Positions 44,806-56,023 of a DNA stretch of 64,000 nucleotides are shown here, one piece after another (the first letter of the stretch is position 1; every line of letters begins with the position of its first letter). The position numbers were made by a program, and so were the translations under genes. The notes under the pieces are model-generated. The model did not search any database and had not been told where the DNA came from. It saw only the letters and a list, made by a program, of their open reading frames with translations. Origin of the DNA: Hyposmocoma kahamanoa (Eukaryota; Arthropoda; Insecta; Lepidoptera; Cosmopterigidae); contig NW_020654422.1 of the NCBI RefSeq assembly GCF_003589595.1, forward strand, positions 1,476,266-1,540,265, in the 5' to 3' direction.

Positions 44806-44940
44806 TAAGAGCGGTGGTAGTCTAGTGGGAGAATAGTTACTTCTTAATTGAGAGATCGACGGTTCGAATCCCTGAAGCACAATGTACCTATCTTAGATCT
44901 TAATTTCTAAGTTACGTCATTTGGGAATGTTTAGTAGAAA
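44806..44940 (+). mobile_element. SINE-3 copy
   Basis: tRNA-like head gcggtggtagtctagtggga gaatag (A box), agatcgacggttcgaatccc (B box), then the tail gatcttaatttctaagttac gtcatttggg. Related fragment at 13188. Confidence 0.75.
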
Positions 44941-44952
44941 TATCTCTCGCAA

Positions 44953-45255
44953 GTAGCCGTGGTAGCGTAATGGTTTGACGTCCCGCCTCTCAAGCAAAGG
45001 GTCGGGGGTTCGAATCCGGGCTTGCATCTTTGAGTTTTTCAAAATTTATGTGTGAAATTTAATTTGAAATTTACCATGGGCTTTTTCGTGAACGAAGTCA
45101 TCGTATATAGAAGATATCTACAGGTAAACCTGTAGAGTGCCAAGCAATTTAATGATGTGTTTGAAGTTCCAAATCCGTATTGACCCCGCGTGGGAACTAT
45201 ACAACCCAAGCTCTTTCACTGTGAGAGGACTGTGCCCACCAGTGAGGCCTATATA
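44953..45255 (+). mobile_element. SINE-2 copy, degenerate
   Basis: Head agtagccgtggtagcgtaat ggtttgacg with B box gggttcgaatccgggcttgc. The body is much altered (ttaccatgggctttttcgtg, agttccaaatccgtattgac); tail ccaccagtgaggcctatata. Confidence 0.8.
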
Positions 45256-45269
45256 GACTAAAATATTAT

Positions 45270-45420
45270 TTTATTTACCTCTCGCAAAACCTGCACGTCA
45301 CACACGGTTTACAACTCTTGGAAAACGTGTGAAGTCCACAGACCGCATTGGACCAGCATGGCGGACTAGGGCCTAAACCCTTTCCTTGAAGAAGTCCCGT
45401 AGTGGTACGTATACCTAGTG
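45270..45420 (+). mobile_element. SINE-2 body fragment
   Basis: ctgcacgtcacacacggttt acaactcttggaaaacgtgt gaagtcc ... gcatggcggactagggccta aacc. The head is missing. Confidence 0.75.
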
Positions 45421-45837
45421 ACGTGCACGAAAGAAGCCTCTCCTCACGACGTATCATTCCTGTACGTGATATCGTACCCTAGGCATCAATCGACGAGTAA
45501 CTTACGCCGATTTTCAAATCCTTTCACCTAGATGGCGAGCATTTTAGTGTTATTAAGAAAAAGATGATGATGTTGATGACGTAAATGGTTTGTAGCTGAT
45601 CGTCTTTCCCATATCATTGGCATTTCAAACTTACTATACGTGGGCGGTAGTGTCTCCGTAAATCCGATTTTTAAGCGCGTTGTGCACTGCATCCGATTCG
45701 TATTCGTTTGGAATCCGATGATTTTCACTTCAGATGTCGTAAGTCCGATCCGAAGAAAATACGAATATCGCTTGTACACCTAAAGATAAAATGATGCCTG
45801 TGACATTTCGGACCGTCATTTCTCGGATTCGGAACTG
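45421..45837. other. Retroelement-like piece and unrecognised DNA
   Basis: 45480-45560 resembles 11960-12055. The rest has repeated ccgat/gaatccg motifs but no clear element. Confidence 0.3.
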
Positions 45838-46032
45838 GGGGTCTACTCTCGATCTCCGTCCGACATCCGTCCGAAACAATTACTATCAAATAAGTAATAT
45901 TCGACAAAATTCAAAAACAAGTGTCAAGTATGACGCTTCATTCGCATCACGCGTCTTTTCATTTGGTCACGTACTGCTTATTTGGCAGTAATTGTTTCGG
46001 ACGGATGTCGGACGGAGATCGAGAGTAGACCC
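45838..46032. mobile_element. TIR element with 46-bp perfect inverted ends
   Basis: Both ends begin gggtctactctcgatctccg and agree over 46 bases (to attact). The interior of about 100 bp has no frame. A diverged relative is at 16680-16864. Confidence 0.9.
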
Positions 46033-46066
46033 TCTGATACGAATAAGACGTAGCGCGCAACGTTCT

Positions 46067-46215
46067 AAGGGCGCTGGTGAAATTACAGGCACATGGGACT
46101 CGTCAACTTGTGTCTCAGGGTGACGGAGCGCAGTGTTAGTACCCCGCAAATATTTGAGTTTTAAAGCTGATTGGCACTAGAACTGCTACGGACAGGCATG
46201 TCGCTTACCGCCAGA
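46067..46215 (+). repeat. Rep300 3' half
   Basis: gcgctggtgaaattacaggc acatgggactcgtcaacttg ... gacaggcatgtcgcttaccg ccag. Confidence 0.82.
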
Positions 46216-47146
46216 TTACTATAAATAAGAAAAAAACACTCTCTGATTACGAATTAAAGCATGATGAAGTGCGTGATGAAACTTGCATATTATTATCCAA
46301 TTATACATACAATCTTTGGAAAACTTGTGAAAATCCGTAATGACAAATATCATTGCCAGAAATTAGTGATATAAGTTAAAGAAAAAACAGACTTGAATTT
46401 GCATTATGCAGATTGTGGTTACGTTTTTGTATGCTAATTAACTTTACAGATTTTTATCACAAATTGACCTCTCAAAGTCACACAAACTACCTATATAGGT
46501 ATGTAGTCGTGCCGCTGTAACAAAAACTTTAGAACCTACGTAATCTTAATCATCATAATCGAAATACAATTTGATATCACGAGCTTAGAGACTAACTGTT
46601 CTTTTCCTCCGTTTTAACATGGATTTTATTACAAAGGTAGACGGTGTAGTTTCTTGAATTGAAATGGATATATAATGACGCTCTAGCTGGTATAAAAAGT
46701 TAACGATATGTGTACGATCGTGGGAAGTTGAACATCAGATGCAATATAAGTTGCACGATGATTATGTAATTGTTTATCTTTTCATTGGTTCCAATTTTGC
46801 CTACATCGCAGCGATTTCTTACTTGCATTTTTTAAAATCAAGCTAGGATCTCGTCGGTGTAGTCAACACCGCTGTGTCCTGTCCAAAATCTTCTCTTCCG
46901 CAGACCGAAATAGAAGCAAAATTTAGTAACCTTAGTATAATACACTTCATGTCAATTTCGTAATGTGCAAATTATATACGAAAATGGATCGCGCGCGTTC
47001 CGGAGAATTCTCGCAAAGTTTTTAAAATTTCCGTAGTTACCATATAGTATCTAGTTTAAGCATTAGAATTGACATAATGTTTATTATTCTATGTACAATT
47101 TCTTAATTAAATAGAGTCTTATTGTTCACGCTTACATTAGTTAATT
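46216..47146. other. Intronic DNA, nothing recognised
   Basis: AT-rich, no matches or supported coding sequence. Confidence 0.3.
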
Positions 47147-47440
47147 AGTAGCAGTAGCGAGCTCCTTGTGAAAGAGTTCGTCCAGGGAAGTACTACCAAC
47201 TTACCAAATTCTGCCGCCAAGCTGTGTTGTGAGCATTGCATTCCGGTTTTTAAGGGTAGGGGTGCTGGTGAAATTACAGGTACCAGGGACTTATCAACAT
47301 ATGTATCAGGTTGACGGGCGTAGTGGCAGTGCCCTTCCGATCTTTGCGTTTAAAGCTCTGAGTGTCACTGCAACTGTTATGGACAGGCGTGTTGCGTACC
47401 ATCAGGAGCACGACTTGTTCGTTCCGACACTGGGTATCAT
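47147..47440 (+). repeat. Rep300 copy, full length
   Basis: gtagcagtagcgagctcctt ... gcacgacttgttcgttccga cactgggtatcata. Confidence 0.9.
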
Positions 47441-47573
47441 AAAAAAAGACATTTTGTGTTCTTATTTTAATCAGTATCCCTTAAGGCGAAATGGTAAACG
47501 CGGTTAAATTCATTGCATGATATTTAAACATTTGACTTTTAGTAATAAAATATACTCCCTCACTGTAAAATAA

Positions 47574-47742
47574 GCTCAAAGATGTGAGGGGTACTGCCAC
47601 TGCGTCCCGTCACCCTGGGCCATAAGTTGACAAGTCCCAAATGCCTGTACGTTTACCAGCACCTTTAACCCTTCAAAACTGAAACGCAGTAAAGCTCGCA
47701 TTACTGCTTGGCGGCAGAAATCGGTAAAGCTCTACTACTAGG
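47574..47742 (-). repeat. Rep300 copy, 5' part missing
   Basis: tgtgaggggtactgccactg cgtcccgtcaccctgggcca ... ggcggcagaaatcggtaaag ctctactact. Inverted relative to the copy 130 bp before it. Confidence 0.87.
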
Positions 47743-48954
47743 TACATCTAAATGCAGCTATGCACACTTTATGAATTTTACTGAAATTTAAGGATCCTAT
47801 TTCTTCTGCTTTGAGGTAGTAACTAGCTAATCTCATCTATTCGACGCATTACCAGGATTTAAAACGAACTTGCTAGTCTGGTTATATCAGCTGGTGTTCT
47901 GTTATTAGCCTGTTGTAGGTAAAAGCATTGCACCATGAGTTTGCAAAGCCCAAGGGCTGCCCCCACCGAATAATTTGAATAAGCCACGAGAGATTAAACT
48001 TGGCGTAATTTGCGAACGTGGCTCGTTGTTTTGATTTAGAAATGGTGAATAATTAAGCTGAAGTTTTTGAATTAAACAGTAACATTTACTACTTAAAACA
48101 CAGAAAGTATGTACCGCACATGAAACAACAAACTGTCGTAACTCTAAATTATGGGATTGAAAAACACGTTTTGAAAATTATAAGAAATATACAGAATGGA
48201 TTCCATTGGGAACAATAATCACATATGTAAATAATATATTAGTTGTCCATTTTTAAACGAGAATGTTTTTATATTGCCTAGTTTCATTTACTAATTTTTT
48301 GAACTTTCAAATCGTGTCTTCTCAATTTCACAATATTGAGTTACAACGGTAGTTCGTTGCATGTCTAATATACTGCAGTTTCTTTTAACCTAGTTTTTGA
48401 AGTCAATAACGTTATTCTAAATTAGTCTAATACTCCGCCTTTCCAAATCACTTATGCAGCCGTAACTCCACAAAATCTACCAATCAAAGTATCTTGTTTC
48501 AAATCAAACTAAAACCCACAAATTTGTAGGACGTAAATTATAGTCTCATGTTACATTAGACGTAGTATACGTCTAACCCATAATTTAAAGTAAAATCAAA
48601 TTACCGTAAAGTTCTTCAAAGTTTCTAAATGAAAACCCCAAAAAATATAATGAACAAATTCTCATTCAGACGGCGTGTTTAAAAAGTACTTGGCATATTT
48701 TCATTAATATCACATAAAGGGAAACGTAGCGAACCCACCAGGATAGCAGCAGCGAGTCGGTAACCCCGGCGGGCAAAATTTAGACGGAATTAAGTGCACT
48801 TAATCGTCGGCGCAGGCGCTCCAGGGAACACAATTTGAGCCCGCATTATTATGTAATACGCTTTTATGACATAAGACGCTCGGAGTTACCGCTACAGCGT
48901 TATGGTTTCCTGGTGATGAAAGTTGTTTACTTCAGTTTCAAGTTCATAACTTTT
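47743..48954. other. Intronic DNA, nothing recognised
   Basis: No matched repeats. A GC-rich patch (48725-48830) is unassigned. Confidence 0.3.
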
Positions 48955-49075
48955 TATACCGAGAGTGACAAACTAGGGGATGAATCCGGTTTCTCTCACT
49001 TTCCGGTAACTGATTTCAATAAAACTTGGCCAATAGACGTAATTCCATGTACTTATGAGGTCGGTTTTTTTTATA
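48955..49075 (+). mobile_element. TIR family D, 3' half
   Basis: gacaaactaggggatgaatc cggtttctctcactttccgg taactgatttcaataaaact tgg ... aggtcggttttt. The 5' half is absent. Confidence 0.75.
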
Positions 49076-49214
49076 AAAAGTTACTATTAGTACTAAATTA
49101 AGTTGCTAGTTTGAATAGAATTATATGTTTTTTCTTTGTTTTTTATTAAAAAATAAGTGAGCATTTCACCTCCATCTCACTTGCCGGAAAGTGACGACGA
49201 GGTCGATGATGGAG

Positions 49215-49370
49215 CATGTAAACATAAATAATGCCTATGAAAGTGAACAGGCATTGAAGAGACCTAAGTTAAACAAATTTGCAGGCAGGGAATTCTAATC
49301 CATCAAGTCTTTCGCCGTATAAATGTGGACACAAATCGCTTCGTGCGAATCCTTGTAATGTCCACAACAA
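49215..49370 (-). pseudogene. Non-LTR retrotransposon C-terminal fragment
   Basis: On the - strand VVDITRIRTKRFVSTFIRRK, then frameshifted remains of WNSLP/FPACK. Same family as 13865-14425 and 60588-60815. Confidence 0.65.
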
Positions 49371-49687
49371 CTTGTCTCTTCACAAGTAATTTTATTATGA
49401 AAAAGCCGGAAGGATGGTAAAAGAACACGATACGAAAATTGTGGAATAATTGCATGATTGCAAACCAATTACTTTACTTCCTTCAAAGATATGAAAGACC
49501 TTCGTGCCTGACTGGCGTCATAGTATGAAATGAATCACGTGATCTGCGGTAGGTTACTTTCTTTAATTGAACAACAGTTGACTCGATGGTTCACCTCAAC
49601 ATTTGCCAACTGCTGCAGTTACTACGTAACAAAGTACCACTTAAAAACATTCCTGACATTGCAGTCTCAAGTATCAATAACATATTA

Positions 49688-49966
49688 CGTAGCAATAGAG
49701 CTCTTTGTGAAAGGGTTCGTCCAGGGAAGTACTGCCACCTTACCTATTTCTGCCGCCAAGCAATAAGGAGCGCCAAGTAATAATGGTGCTGGTAAAATTA
49801 CTGGAACATGAGACATGTCAACGTGTGTCTCAGGGCGACGGGCGCAGTGGCAGTGCCCCATACATCTTTGCGATTTAAAGCTCTGGATGGCATTGCAACT
49901 GTTATGGACAGGCGTGTAGCTTACCATCAGGCGCACGACTTGTTCGTCCCGTTACATGATATTATA
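49688..49966 (+). repeat. Rep300 copy
   Basis: gtagcaatagagctctttgt ... aggcgcacgacttgttcgtc ccgttacatgatatta. A small internal deletion after ccgccaagcaataag. Confidence 0.9.
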
Positions 49967-50189
49967 TGTATAAAAAAAAAGAAAAAAAATTTAATTCGTT
50001 GGAACGGAATTTATTTACAATTTCAAAAAATATATCACTCTATTCCCAATTCCATCAGAAGTAAAGGACTTTTGTGTTTATTACACGAAAGTCGGTAATT
50101 GTAATGAAATAATTTGGCGATGCAAAAATTTGCTTCGTTAACCGTTGTTTATTTTCAATAACACTTAACGAACCGCGTATGTCATAACA
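49967..50189. other. AT-rich intronic DNA
   Basis: Poly-A-like runs after Rep300, otherwise nothing. Confidence 0.3.
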
Positions 50190-52100
50190 GTTGCATCTAC
50201 TTTCTCGTTTCCGACAGACACAACGCCCACCTTTTAGGCCCGGGGGCTGTGTTATTTTTTCTTATAAAATACCAGCCCAGCGCCAAAGTGCGTGTTCTTT
50301 TGTGGACGTTTCCTTCACAATGGGTCGGTTTCATTATGCTGGGTAAGGCAAAAAGGAACGAAACAGATGTACGGTGGTGCATTCGCGACTTGAACAATAG
50401 TCACGAACGCCGCGACGGATCGATCGCTGTCGTCTTTTGTGACTGAAGACCCTACAACACCTCAGCCATTCAACAGCTGCTTTGTAATTACATTAGTTAC
50501 GTCTATTGACTTCGTTAAATTCAGACGCAACAATGATTCAGTGCTAAAAGTAAAGAGCCAGTATTATTGTAACACGTCGTTCGAGAATTTAAGCTGATTG
50601 TCGTGTCGAAAATCAAAACAATCCTGAACAATGGCGGATATTCAGAAGCGGTTTCCATAACATAACTGTATTTGAAATAGTGACGTGGAGGTAAAAGATA
50701 TCTGTTATTATAGCTGGACAAGGTTACAGTTGCTCTTTGCATGGATCTAAATGCATGTTTAGTAGTGGTCAGTTTCGGACAAGAGCTGATGCAGAAGCTC
50801 GGGTCGCGAATGACGTGCGCCAGTCGCGTGCGTGAGCGCAGCCGCCGCCGCTGGCGAGCGGACGTCGAAATTACGTGCACTTATCCCACCAGCCATTAGG
50901 CTGTTTCGCTTACTTAGTTATGGGCGATTTTCTTCCGATGCCGTGGTTGCTTTTTGTGCTTGATGAGCATAAGAAAGATCGTTATTAAATTTAACGGCGG
51001 TAACAATGCTTACGGTAATTGATATTAAATAACCACAGCGCATTTAATTTCTATTAAGTGCATATTATTTATATATTTCTATTAAGTAATTTGCTACAAA
51101 TGCATTAAAAACTGGAGTTGTATTAATTAAAGTTCCAAACAAAAAAGTTCTAGCTATATATTATTAAAATGTTCCGATTTTTAAATTAACAAAATATTAA
51201 GTGACAGTCTTTATGAAATATCAAATAAGGAAGGACTACAGGTGTGAAGTAGTTAAAGATCGAAAAACGAGTTCACGAAGTACGAGCCGGATTCACACTC
51301 GATCGGCTCACCTGGTTAATTAACACACCCTTCGTTTGGTATCGAGTGCTTTTGAGCGGTTCACATGCAAATACACCAACCTCCGACGACCGCAGATTGT
51401 AAGAGATTTTAATTAAAAACGAAAACCATTCGTCGGAGACTTTACCTCAGAAAAAGACTAACTACGATTGGACGGAAAAGAAAAAACAGCCCATCGCCGT
51501 TGCGATTACCCCCTCCTTTTCATCCCTAATCCGGTAATTGTCGGTAGATTTTTTTATGCAATGAATGAAAAAAAGTGAACCCTTTGTAGATTTATACCCT
51601 CGCACGTGTTCGGGTCGATATCGACGATTCTTTTTAACCGTTCACAAACAGCACGTCGGAACCGTGAGTTGCGTTTGACGAAAGCTTTAGATTGTTATCG
51701 CATATATAAACAACATGCATGCGAATCGACCCTATCTAGATCTATCATGAATAATAAATACTGAATGAAGGAAGAGGATCGTTCAAATATTTAAAACGAT
51801 GACCCTAAATGTCAATTGACCGATGGAAGGCGAGACGATTTCGTTAATAGGATTGTAATTAAGCTGACGGGGGTGAGGTGACATCGGCGGGGTGCGGGGT
51901 AAAACGCAGGTGCAAGTATAGAGGGCGTAACCTTTATAACAGCTGGTCGATAGAGGAGGAAATGGCTCCACAGCTCATCGAGCCACTGAGAAATATGAAA
52001 AGTGTAGTTTTAATCTATTTCTAAGTTATAATGGGCCCGGGGGTACAGATGTAATGTGTAGTTGCACGGTGTTGAACGGCAGCTGGTTTGCTTAAGGCAA
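50190..52100. other. Repeat-free, GC-richer block (possible regulatory DNA)
   Basis: The longest stretch without any of the window's repeats. It carries motifs of the kind bound by developmental regulators: atgcaaat (51366), ttaattaa (51316), cacctgg (51310), and a run of ggtgaggtgacatcggcggg near 51870. Short frames on both strands (50249-50446 +, 50521-50880 -) are not recognised proteins. Confidence 0.3.
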
Positions 52101-52674
52101 TATGGTGAATTTGTTATTGTTAAGGGGCGGAGAGAGCATTTAACTGAATGTTTACACTGACCAACGCAACGTTATGTTGATAGAACTAAACTTTACTGTA
52201 TTCATGCTTCACTGGTATACTACACAGCAAGTCACGACTGTGCGAGGTGCATGATTTTAATGACAGGCGTTTTCGCTTTGCTTCACCGACGGAATAAATG
52301 AGTTGTATTCCTTCAAGCCATGTAGTTCAGATATAAATATTTTCGGAGATCACTTATGAGTTGAATCAGACTCTACTTGATAAACCAAGTACGTCGTAAA
52401 AGTTAAATGATGATGACAGCATAGTTAGCATGAACTCTGTCGTCAGCTTACGTTTAGCCGGAATAGGATATCACCACACAACTGATGATGATTATTTCTT
52501 TAGTTCAGACATAAATATTCTCGAAGATCACCTAAGATTTGAACCAAGATCTAATTTGATAAGCCAAGTACCTACCTAAGGCGTAAAAGTTACAGGAATG
52601 GTGGCGACAAAGCACGTCATGAACTCTGTCGTCAGCTTACGTTTAGCCGGAGCAAAATATCTCAATTTTTTTAT
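52101..52674. other. Intronic DNA with a diverged local duplication
   Basis: gttcagatataaatattttc ggagatcac (52327) recurs as gttcagacataaatattctc gaagatcac (52504), and aactctgtcgtcagcttacg tttagccgga recurs at 52433 and 52622. The spacing is about 180-190 bp. Confidence 0.7.
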
Positions 52675-52880
52675 AATATAAAGTGACAGGATGAACAAGC
52701 AGTGCGCCTAGTAGTAAGTTTCAGTCTCAATTAGAGCTTAAAATCGCGAAAATCTGAGTGGCACTGCCGCTGCACTCGTCACCTTGATACAAAAACTTGA
52801 CCAGTCCTATGTCTCCACATTACCACTTGGCGACAATGGCAGTACTTTCCTGGACAAACTTTTTCACAAGGAATAATTGT
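52675..52880 (-). repeat. Rep300 copy, diverged
   Basis: ataaagtgacaggatgaaca agcagtgcgcctagtagtaa ... ctgagtggcactgccgctgc ... tttttcacaaggaa. Confidence 0.82.
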
Positions 52881-53307
52881 ATTGCCACTTAGTGACGTAT
52901 CATCCCTGGCACCATCATAGTCAAAATGATCACGTCTCGGCCACAGAAATTATCACCAAATCTGTAATATAATATAGATTGTTTTAGAGATAACACACAC
53001 TCATTCCATTACACTAAAGAGGCTAACGGTAATGGGGCTTATGATCCCCGGAAATTTGAATATTAACAAGTCGGTGAATTCGTTTTGCCATGTAAGCATA
53101 CATTATCTTTTACAAACTTATAAATAATTCGAGCGGACACGTTCGGACTAATGGAACGGAAACCTTATCTATTGAGTCAATTATTTCTTATTAATATTAA
53201 CAGTTTTGTCTTTGGAAAAACTTTATCAATTAGGTAAGAATATTTTGTGCGCCATCAACAATTTGCAATTGATAAACTGCACTTCTGTAAAACTGTATAT
53301 AGTACAA
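52881..53307. other. Intronic DNA, nothing recognised
   Basis: AT-rich, no matches. Confidence 0.3.
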
Positions 53308-54010
53308 CAGAGCATCATCATCATCTGCTGATGATGATTTCAGCTTACTCGCATCCACTGCTGGACAGAAGCCTCCCCTTGAGCACGCCAACTCTCTCGG
53401 TCTTGCGCCATCCGCATCCAGTCGCTGCCGGCCACCTTTCTCAGGTCGCCCGTCCATCGTTTAACTGCCTCCGTGGCCGAACGGTTACCATGCCGGACTG
53501 CCACGCAGAGGTCCCAGGTTCGATTCCCGGGCCGGGAGAAATATTTGTATGGCCTACATTTATTTCTCTCCTGAGGTTGTCTATGTGTGTGTCCATGGCA
53601 CCCGCGACACAGGGTTTCCGTAGTGTGGGGCTATGTCGAGGTTGTACGTTATTATTATTATTATCTTGCCGCAGAGCGTCTCACACTACATTTTCCTTGA
53701 CGTGGTCGCCATTTCAGAACAAGTCTACTCTATCGGTGACTTCTGCAGACATGGTCGGCCCACTGCCGACGCTTAAGCTTACTTACTGATTTTACGACTT
53801 AGGTCGGTTACTTTAGTTCTCTGGCATATGACCTCGTTAGGTATTCGATCCATCAGGGCAACTCCAATAGCCGTTCCATAGCACGCCGAGGGACCTTGAA
53901 TTTGTGGATGAGAAATGTTAATGTCCACGTCTCGGCTGCGTATATAGGACATAACTGGTAGAATGCACTGGTTTTTAGGCTTCCTTCTCGAAGTTCATCT
54001 ACAGAGCATA
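53308..54010 (-). mobile_element. Non-LTR retrotransposon 3' region, interrupted by SINE-1
   Basis: 53308-53464 (catcatctgctgatgatgat, tccactgctggacagaagcc tccccttgagcacgccaact) and 53666-54010 (gtggtcgccatttcagaaca, gttccatagcacgccgaggg, tgtccacgtctcggctgcgt) correspond to the end of a LINE very common in Lepidoptera, read on the - strand. The class (RTE-like) is from memory of the motif tccactgctggacataggcc, not computed. Confidence 0.65.
53465..53665 (+). mobile_element. SINE-1 copy nested in a LINE end
   Basis: Head ctgcctccgtggccgaacgg with B box ccaggttcgattcccgggcc, body tcctgaggttgtctatgtgt, gtccatggcacccgcgacac, end (att)n. It splits the LINE end at 53464/53666. Confidence 0.92.
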
Positions 54011-54965
54011 CACACAACATAATCATAATATATACATTTCTTTAGGACTTAGTCGACACTGAAACAGGAACAACTGAAAATCAGCGTCTATCTCGCCCGA
54101 GATAGACATATGCTTAGTCGTGTCCTTTTCTTTACTTACCTACTGATCTAAAAATTACTCATTCATGAATAACTTGTTGTTGTAGTGTTAAGAATTAGAT
54201 TTAAGTTTGTAAAGTGACTCAATTAATTCAATTATTTACTTTATTTTTATTGTCTATTTTTTTATTTATATTGCACAACACTCCATGTAGTCTGTGTAAT
54301 TATCTAACACAAATATGAGTATATAATATATATTTATGTATATTTCTACATGTATTTATAATTCAGTTATAAAAATTCACGCAATTGACTATGAGTACAC
54401 TTTCTCAGAAAACTCAGCCTTGAATCGTTTCGGAAGCGTTTCTTTACCTAAATTTGTTCTAATAAATATCGCTGCTTGAAACAAATGATTAATGAACAAA
54501 TGCTTAAAACATTTAGATGCTAACTGAGTCGAGACACGTACCAAGAATGTCCATATACTATGTGAGAACATTTTTTTCTCTGTCACTCTCGCGGAATGTT
54601 TCATCGGAGTTTCGGTAAGCACACGAAGGTCCTGCAATTTACGATAAAGAAAGAGATTCCATCCTTCACTTCCGCTTCTTGGGACTCTCAAAATCCTTTG
54701 ATAAATTACTATTTCATCTCTGGATTTGGAATTTCGCGCCAACTTTTGGAAGTTTCCCCTTCGTTTACGCGTCCCTACCGTGGGAGCGTAATCCGTCAGA
54801 CCTTTCGTCCTTTCCAATCGGTTTCATTTTTAATGTTTGTTATTCGTACCTTTACTGTCTGACAGATCTAGATTTTTACTTCTTGTCTAGCCGGCAATGT
54901 AAAATAAATGTTTAGATGAGTATTACACAATCGCCTCCCAATTTTTTAGGACTGTAAACATCGTC
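54011..54965. other. Intronic DNA; moderately long frames on both strands
   Basis: 54389-54817 (-) is open for 142 codons and overlaps open frames on the + strand (54596-54915). The - strand peptide is basic (TVGTRKRRGNFQKLARNSKS) and has no recognised domain, signal peptide or splice context. A chance frame cannot be excluded. Confidence 0.3.
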
Positions 54966-55055
54966 GGACAGTTAAGTCAGGGGTTTTTAATTTGGAGGCC
55001 GCCCGCTGTGAACGGATTATCGGGCCGGCAGCAGCCGTGTACAGCTTTAGGAGAC
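54966..55055. repeat. Possible single hAT-type end
   Basis: caggggtttttaatttggag gccgcccgctgtgaacggat resembles hAT ends (CAGGGGTTTTTAA...). No partner end found. Confidence 0.3.
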
Positions 55056-55637
55056 TGACAGGGTAAAGCAGCAACTTAATTTTAAATCGAAATTATTTCT
55101 CACACTTGTCTTAGTTTCTAAAAATCTCACTCAGTTGAAATTGCATTTCGAATCTAAGCTTGATTTATTAAAACATTACACATCTGGCCGTTTTCAAGAT
55201 CTTTTAACTGTTATTTATCATTTCCGGGTATTCAATGACTTCGAATTTGGACCTTGTGTATTACTGTATAGAATTAAAAGCCCTTTTCACACATATTACT
55301 CTAACAAATTTCTATTAGAAATTACGGCCTTATGAAATTCCTACATAGAAATCAATGTCTTGATTGTAATTAGTCTGTACCAGTGGCGTCACACGCTGGC
55401 AACTCGCAACGGCTTAGTGAGGATTATTTAGCCGCTGCCCCCAATCATTTATTCAAGCTCCCTCTTCAAACTTCCTTATTAAGAACCAGCAATTCGTTCG
55501 CAAGAAACGTCGGCAAAGAAAATTCGGCAACGAATGCGAAAAACCAGTTGCAACTGTGACTAAGAGAAATTAATGAATACAAACGTGTCCAAAATAAGCA
55601 TGTGTAATAGACTGAAATTATCTTCATCAGCCAGTTT
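55056..55637. other. Intronic DNA, nothing recognised
   Basis: No repeats matched, no coding sequence supported. Confidence 0.3.
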
Positions 55638-56023
55638 AGTAGCAGTAGCGCCCCTTGTAAAAAGAGTACTTTTTATATGATATCAAGTGACTGACGGACG
55701 AACAAGTTGTGCGCCTGATTGTAAGCGACATGCCTGTCCGTTGCAGTTGCAGTGAAAGAAATGATGAAAAGATCCGAGAGGCACTGTCACTGCGCTCGTT
55801 CCCCTGAGACATAAGTTGAAAAATCAAAACCGTAACGCAGTAATGTGACCATTAAGCTTTTCAGTTTGAAATCACAGACACATCAGACTTTCAAGTGATG
55901 AGTGGCAGTGTCCCTCATATCTTTGCGATTTAAACTTTGCTCTGAGTGGCACTCCAACTATATACAGGCGTCTCGCTTAACACCAGGCGCACGACTTGTT
56001 CATCACGACACTTGGTACCATAT
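55638..56023. repeat. Two interlocked Rep300 copies in opposite orientation
   Basis: 55638-55669 is the start of a + copy (gtagcagtagcgccccttgt). 55675-55855 is a - copy (tatcaagtgactgacggacg ... aacgcagtaatgtgacc). 55858-56023 is the rest of a + copy (gaaatcacagacacatcaga ... cttgttcatcacgacacttg gtacca). This fits one copy inserted into another, and can fold into a hairpin. Confidence 0.85.

Noticed and set aside
53247..53789. 180-codon frame, the longest in the window
   Set aside because: It runs across a LINE end and a nested SINE-1 on the strand opposite to the LINE's; not a gene.
54389..54817. 142-codon frame on the - strand
   Set aside because: Overlaps equally plausible frames on the other strand, no domain or splice context; kept only as a note in the region entry.
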